In this document: piece by piece, positions 5,533 through 9,028 of the stretch
How positions within the stretch are numbered: the first letter of the stretch is position 1
Layout: each line of letters starts with the position of its first letter
Assembly (NCBI GenBank): GCA_002419385.1
Contig: DIFZ01000067.1
Location: 1 to 9,028, forward strand
Direction: 5' to 3'
DNA: 9,028 nt
Origin: Geobacter sp. UBA5735
GTDB lineage: Bacteria > Desulfobacterota > Desulfuromonadia > Geobacterales > Geobacteraceae
Translations under genes and position numbers: made by a program
Notes under the pieces: model-generated
Told to the model about the DNA's origin: nothing
Database searches by the model: none
Seen by the model: the letters and a program-made list of their open reading frames with translations, nothing else

Positions 5533-7062
5533 ATGCTTGCCAAAGTAATAAGCAGTTCGCTCATCGGAATCGATGCCATTTGCGTCGATGTTGAAGTGGA
5601 CATATCTCCGGGGCTTCCCCAGTTTGCCACGGTCGGACTTCCCGACGGAGCGGTCAAGGAATCCAAGGACCGGGTGAAATCGGCGCTGAAGAACGCCGGG
5701 TACGAGTTTCCCGCCCGCAGGATAACGGTTAACCTGGCACCGGCCGACATCAGGAAGGAAGGGGCGGCTTTCGACCTCCCCATATCCATCGGGATTCTTG
5801 CCGCGACCGGAGTTGTCAAGGACCGGCTGCTGAAAAACTACCTCATGCTTGGGGAGCTGAGTTTGGACGGCGGGGTAAAGCCGGTGCGCGGATGCCTGTC
5901 GGTGGCTGTCTCGGCCAGGAAGGCCGGGTTCGCCGGTATCATCGTACCTCGTGAGAACGCCTGCGAAGGGGCCGTTGTCGAAGGAGTCGATGTCGTCGGC
6001 GTGTCCGAACTGGCGGAGGTTGTGGCGTTTTTGAACGGCGACCGCCCGATCGAACCCTGCACTCTGGACGTCCGGTCGCTGTTTCACGAGGAGGCGGAGC
6101 AGGGCGACGACTTTTCCGAGGTCAAGGGGCAGGAGCACGCAAAGCGGGCTCTGGAAGTGGCTGCAGCCGGTGCGCACAATCTCCTGATGATCGGGCCGCC
6201 CGGTTCGGGCAAGACGATGCTGGCCCGCCGGATTCCGGGCATCCTGCCGCGCATGTCCTTCGACGAGGCCATCGAGACCACCAAGGTCTACAGCGTCATG
6301 GGCATCCTCGAGCGGGACCGGGCACTGATCACCCAGCGCCCCTTCCGTGCGCCCCATCACACCATCTCCGATATCGGGCTGATTGGCGGCGGCAACACAC
6401 CGCGGCCCGGAGAAGTCTCCCTGTCCCACAATGGATTGCTGTTTCTTGACGAACTGCCCGAGTTCAAGAAAAACGTGCTGGAAGTGCTGCGCCAGCCCCT
6501 GGAGGACGGCAGGGTCACCATTTCGCGGGCGCTCATGTCCATCACCTACCCGTCGCGCATCATGCTGGTGGCGGCAATGAACCCCTGCAAGTGCGGCGGG
6601 AGCGGTGAGAGCGGCATGAGCTGCACCTGCACGCCCCGCGAGATCCACCAGTACCGCTCACGGATATCCGGACCGCTTCTGGACCGGATCGACATCCATA
6701 TCGAAGTGCCGGCGGTCAAATACCGGGAGCTGGCAGACCGGGCGGAAGGGGAGAGTTCAGCGATCATAGCCGGGCGGGTGGAGCGGGCGCGGGAGATCCA
6801 GCAGGAACGGTTCAGGGGTACCAGGGTCCACTCCAACTCCCAGATGACCTCACGCCAGATACGGAAGTACTGCGAGCCCGACGCAGCAGGCCACCGCTTG
6901 CTGGAGCTGGTTACCGAGCGGCTGGGCTTTTCGGCCCGGGCCTATACCCGCATCCTCAAGGTTGCCCGCACCATTGCAGACCTGGAGGGAAGCGAGGCCG
7001 TGCGCGAGCAGCACCTGGCCGAGGCGATCCAGTACCGGAGCCTGGACCGGAAAACGTTCTGA
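5533..7062 (+). CDS. comM: ComM/YifB-family Mg-chelatase-like AAA+ ATPase
   Basis: Complete 509-residue protein, close to E. coli YifB in length. ComM homologues act as hexameric helicases that aid branch migration during chromosomal integration of incoming DNA in natural transformation. The N-terminal Lon-protease-like ChlI domain spans about 10-165, with GLPDGAVKESKDRVKSAL near 35-52. The AAA+ core has Walker A GPPGSGKT at 221-228, the family motif FRAPHHT at 271-277, and Walker B LLFLDE at 302-307. Four cysteines (NPCKCG at 350-355 and CTC at 364-366) form the probable zinc-binding insertion. SGPLLDRIDIH carries the conserved arginine R385. A C-terminal Mg-chelatase domain includes FSARAYTRILKVARTIADLEGS at about 466-487. 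I chose the ATG at 5533 because GGGGA sits 6-7 bases upstream and homologues begin with this Met-Leu-Ala-Lys; a GTG at 5518 would overlap that site. All key residues are intact. No other competence gene is visible nearby. Confidence 0.95.
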   Translation: MLAKVISSSLIGIDAICVDVEVDISPGLPQFATVGLPDGAVKESKDRVKSALKNAGYEFPARRITVNLAPADIRKEGAAFDLPISIGILAATGVVKDRLLKNYLMLGELSLDGGVKPVRGCLSVAVSARKAGFAGIIVPRENACEGAVVEGVDVVGVSELAEVVAFLNGDRPIEPCTLDVRSLFHEEAEQGDDFSEVKGQEHAKRALEVAAAGAHNLLMIGPPGSGKTMLARRIPGILPRMSFDEAIETTKVYSVMGILERDRALITQRPFRAPHHTISDIGLIGGGNTPRPGEVSLSHNGLLFLDELPEFKKNVLEVLRQPLEDGRVTISRALMSITYPSRIMLVAAMNPCKCGGSGESGMSCTCTPREIHQYRSRISGPLLDRIDIHIEVPAVKYRELADRAEGESSAIIAGRVERAREIQQERFRGTRVHSNSQMTSRQIRKYCEPDAAGHRLLELVTERLGFSARAYTRILKVARTIADLEGSEAVREQHLAEAIQYRSLDRKTF

Positions 7063-7203
7063 ACGTAAGTTTGCACAGTATCTTTAGGCGTTGAAAATGC
7101 CCAAAAGCATCTACCACTGAGGAAAATAAGTCTCTTACTCTGTCCTTAGCAAAAAAACATTGTAATTCCGTTTGCTTGCTAGCTGCAACTCACTTATGCA
7201 TAA

Positions 7204-7299
7204 CATTTTGGGGACGTTTCCTTTGTCGAGCGTCTGGAGGGTATACTGGAACGCCTGGTCAGACCAGCAAAGCGTGGACCAAAACCAAAGGCAAGGTAG
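7204..7299 (+). pseudogene. Short frame with transposase-like basic C-terminal end (possible IS remnant)
   Basis: Between a stop at 7201-7203 and a TAG at 7297-7299 there are 31 open codons without a start. The translation contains VERLEGILERL followed by VRPAKRGPKPKAR. A Pro/Lys/Arg-rich ending of this kind resembles the C-terminal tails of some IS4-like transposases. No catalytic part is present nearby, so if genuine it is only a fossil end. It could be chance, since it is short and in an otherwise undefined spacer. Confidence 0.25.
7255..7267. promoter_or_regulatory. 13-bp palindrome upstream of the MFS gene (possible operator)
   Basis: CTGGTC-A-GACCAG is a perfect palindrome with one central base, ending 84 bases before the MFS start codon. 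A TATACT at 7311-7316 downstream of it is a possible -10 box, but no good -35 is seen 17 bases ahead of that. A dyad of this form could bind a dimeric repressor or activator. It also overlaps the short transposase-like frame, so it may have no regulatory role. Confidence 0.25.
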
Positions 7300-7351
7300 T
7301 AAGAGTTTAATATACTGTCACTGAAATCTTCGTGGGATCCGAATTTACGCT

Positions 7352-8557
7352 ATGAACCTCTGGCTTCGCATTTTCCTGCCATTCGCAGCGGGCTTTTACG
7401 TCTCTTACCTCCTGCGCAACGTCAATGCAATCATAGCGCCGGAACTGACGCGGGAGTTGGGCGTCTCAGCAGCCGATCTTGGATTGCTCACCTCGACATA
7501 CCTGTTCGCCTTCGGGATTTTTCAGCTACCACTCGGTATCCTACTTGACCGTTATGGACCGCGTCGCGTCGAAACTGGGCTCCTTGTGATCGCCGCCGTC
7601 GGCAGCGCTTTCTTCACCATAGGCGGCAGTATGCCGGAACTGGCGTTTGCCCGTGCCTTGATTGGGCTTGGCGTTTCTGCCTGTTTGATGGCCAGTTTCA
7701 AGGCATTCTCGGTCTGGTTCCCAGTCGAGCGCCAACACTCGCTTAATGCCGCCGTTATGGTAGCCGGCAGTCTAGGCGCTCTCTCGGTAACGACGCCGCT
7801 ATCCATAGTAATTCCCGTGTTCGGCTGGCGTGGCGTATTCTTCATTCTCACCATTATCGCACTTGCCGCAGCAGCGGGCATTTTTTCAGTGCCTGAGAAG
7901 CCATTCTCCATTTCGGGCGAAACACTCGGGCAGCAGCTCAAGGATTTGGGCAGCATCGTACGCAGCCGTGCGTTCTGCTGCTATGCGCCACTAGCGACCA
8001 CGTTCATCGGCGGCTTCATGGCACTACAGGGGCTGTGGGCAGTCCCCTGGTTGATGCAGGTCAACGGCCACTCGCGCGATGCCGCCGCCTTCCACCTGTT
8101 TTTGACCACGGTTGCGATGATATGTGGCTTTCTATGTGTCGCCATGTTCATTGTTCCTTTACGTTTTCGTGGCATCCACCCTGAAAGCGTTCTTAATGCC
8201 GGTCTATTCGCCGGACTCGTTTCCATGCTTGGCGTGCTGCTTGGGGTCAGCAGCAGCCATGCCCTATGGTTTGTGCTCGGCCTGGCTTTCTCCATCAGCA
8301 ACCTGACCTATGCGTCACTCTCCAGCCATTTCCCATCTGCCCTTGCGGGACGTGTAAATACGGCGCTCAATACCGGTACCATCAGCGGTGCTTTTATCAT
8401 CCAATGGGGCTACGGTTTGCTGATCGACGCACTGACCTTACGCGGATGGGGCATTGCTAATGCACATCGTACCGCCTTTGGCATGCTGCTCTTGTTGCAG
8501 ATGGCAAGCTTCATTTGGTACCTGCTCGTCAAACCGGTATCTATTGAAAAGAAATAA
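7352..8557 (+). CDS. Major facilitator superfamily (MFS) transporter
   Basis: Complete 401-residue integral membrane protein with the hydrophobic pattern of about 12 transmembrane helices. It would act in the inner membrane as a secondary transporter. The MFS motif A between TM2 and TM3 is clear: GILLDRYGPRR at 62-72, with the expected Asp66 and Arg67. The polar loop between the two halves lies around 182-205 (EKPFSISGETLGQQLKDLG). Residues RNVNAIIAPEL at 22-32 in the first loop and GRVNTALNTGTISGAF at 333-348 late in the protein are typical of the family. The substrate is not indicated. The ATG at 7352 has no clear Shine-Dalgarno (only GGGA about 15 bases upstream). It stands alone between gene remnants, and its sequence looks less GC-rich than the genes to its left, which suggests separate ancestry. 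Only an aldehyde dehydrogenase fragment follows, so an association with catabolic genes is possible but unproven. Confidence 0.88.
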   Translation: MNLWLRIFLPFAAGFYVSYLLRNVNAIIAPELTRELGVSAADLGLLTSTYLFAFGIFQLPLGILLDRYGPRRVETGLLVIAAVGSAFFTIGGSMPELAFARALIGLGVSACLMASFKAFSVWFPVERQHSLNAAVMVAGSLGALSVTTPLSIVIPVFGWRGVFFILTIIALAAAAGIFSVPEKPFSISGETLGQQLKDLGSIVRSRAFCCYAPLATTFIGGFMALQGLWAVPWLMQVNGHSRDAAAFHLFLTTVAMICGFLCVAMFIVPLRFRGIHPESVLNAGLFAGLVSMLGVLLGVSSSHALWFVLGLAFSISNLTYASLSSHFPSALAGRVNTALNTGTISGAFIIQWGYGLLIDALTLRGWGIANAHRTAFGMLLLLQMASFIWYLLVKPVSIEKK

Positions 8558-8632
8558 GGCGGAAATCCGCTTCGATATCTTCCCAACCAAGTCAGTGAAG
8601 GTAGCTTTCAAGCAATTGGACGGATAGCGTGA

Positions 8633-8821
8633 ATTGGACCACGTTCAATGAGGTCTTGTGATATGCTGCTGGAGCGGGAGGAAACTTTTGGGCCAGTGGT
8701 CGCGATCAGCCGCTATGCACCCTGGGTCGGTGCGAAACAAAGTGGTTTCGGGTGCCATGGCTCACCCGACGGCCATCGGCAATTCGCCCAAATCCGGGTC
8801 CTGAGCCGTTTGACAGATTGA
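8633..8821 (+). pseudogene. Aldehyde dehydrogenase C-terminal remnant with internal deletion
   Basis: An open stretch after a TGA at 8630-8632, with an ATG at 8648, runs to a TGA at 8819-8821 and encodes 57 residues from that ATG. Residues 9-23 (EREETFGPVVAISRY) match the conserved REETFGPV block of NAD(P)-dependent aldehyde dehydrogenases. From residue 24 it jumps directly to the block near the ALDH C-terminus: APWVGAKQSGFG, then SPDGHRQFAQIRV. In intact enzymes these two blocks are separated by roughly 50 residues, so an in-frame internal deletion at about 8716/8717 is implied. The Rossmann fold and the catalytic Glu and Cys are absent, so it cannot be an active enzyme. It follows the MFS gene by less than 100 bases in the same direction. 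The identification rests on two well-known motif blocks in one frame. Confidence 0.72.
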
Positions 8822-8847
8822 AAAGCAAGGGAGCTTCGGCAATTTAA

Positions 8848-8881
8848 CAGATGTTGACTCTCCGTCGCATACGAACATCTG
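8848..8881. repeat. 8-bp perfect inverted repeat beyond the right-edge gene
   Basis: CAGATGTT at 8848-8855 and AACATCTG at 8874-8881 are perfect inverted arms around 18 bases. It lies 23 bases past the stop of the minus-strand gene at the right edge. It has no T-run, so it is a weak terminator candidate. It could mark the end of a mobile element if that gene is a transposase. Confidence 0.3.
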
Positions 8882-8903
8882 ACTTATGATCAGTATCTTC
8901 CGG

Positions 8904-9028
8904 TTAGGTTTTGGCACGACGTTTCTTACGTTTCAATTGTCTGATTTTGTTTGAAATGCCGTGTTTTCTTGTTCTCTGGCTCTGATCTTCGGCTGCTTCA
9001 TTTGCAATCTGATTGCGTAATTCTCTTA
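8904..9028 (-). CDS. C-terminal end of a basic protein running off the right edge (partial)
   Basis: On the minus strand an open frame enters from the window edge and ends at TAA (8904-8906), giving 40 complete codons. The translation RELRNQIANEAAEDQSQ is followed by a strongly basic tail with RTRKHGISNKIRQLK and KRKKRRAKT. The amphipathic helix plus Lys/Arg-rich ending looks like real coding sequence and resembles a transposase or other nucleic-acid-binding protein tail. The family cannot be named from this piece. It converges on the aldehyde dehydrogenase remnant, and 82 bases separate the two stop codons. Confidence 0.5.
   Translation of the reverse strand, partial: RELRNQIANEAAEDQSQRTRKHGISNKIRQLKRKKRRAKT

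Noticed and set aside
5527..6648. 373-codon minus-strand open frame opposite comM
   Set aside because: The plus strand encodes a complete ComM with all motifs; the antisense product has no recognisable features.
7118..7151. CTGAGGA/TCCTTAG inverted repeat after comM as terminator
   Set aside because: It includes a wobble pair and a long loop, and is followed by A residues rather than T residues on the comM strand.
8558..8575. GCGG/CCGC hairpin after the MFS gene as terminator
   Set aside because: The stem is only 4-5 bp and no T-run follows.
8776..8844. Direct repeat TCGGCAATT (8776-8784 and 8836-8844) as target-site duplication
   Set aside because: One copy lies inside the ALDH coding remnant and nothing resembling an inserted element lies between the copies.

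Overview
The window looks like a bacterial chromosome segment from a GC-rich Gram-negative. An HlyD-type periplasmic adaptor and a lipoprotein imply an outer membrane. The gene set and the 14-bp 'GGGCACAAGGCAAA' repeat style would fit a deltaproteobacterial (Desulfuromonadales-like) genome. That placement is an inference from overall character and was not tested by any search.

Left part (about 12-4417, minus strand): a four-gene efflux operon read right to left. It encodes a membrane-fusion/adaptor protein (HlyD/YbhG type), two separate ABC ATPases and an ABC-2 type permease. This is the layout of the E. coli ybhG-ybhF-ybhS-ybhR drug/cation exporter, except that the double-ATPase YbhF is split into two genes. 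A second permease may lie just beyond the left edge. The two ATPases have complementary motif defects that would leave one of the two composite ATP sites degenerate. The operon is interrupted by two structured spacers. One is an array of eight 14-bp repeats between hlyD and the first ATPase. The other is a cluster of hairpins between the second ATPase and the permease. The 3' end of hlyD contains a diverged, inverted copy of the repeat, which appears to encode an added C-terminal tail.

Middle (about 4623-7062, plus strand): an uncharacterised lipoprotein of about 276 residues, then a full-length ComM/YifB-family AAA+ ATPase (Mg-chelatase-like) with its own plausible sigma70 promoter.

Right part (about 7063-9028): an accessory, partly decayed region. 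It holds an intact 12-TM MFS transporter with weak translation signals. Around it are a short reading frame ending in a basic transposase-like tail, a 57-codon aldehyde dehydrogenase remnant with an internal deletion, and the C-terminal end of a very basic protein entering from the right edge on the minus strand. This mix of one intact gene with gene fragments suggests past insertion and deletion to the right of comM.

No CRISPR array, rRNA or tRNA was seen. No clearly new multi-gene system is evident. The most unusual signals are the repeat array with its inverted copy inside hlyD, and the matched asymmetry of the two ATPases.
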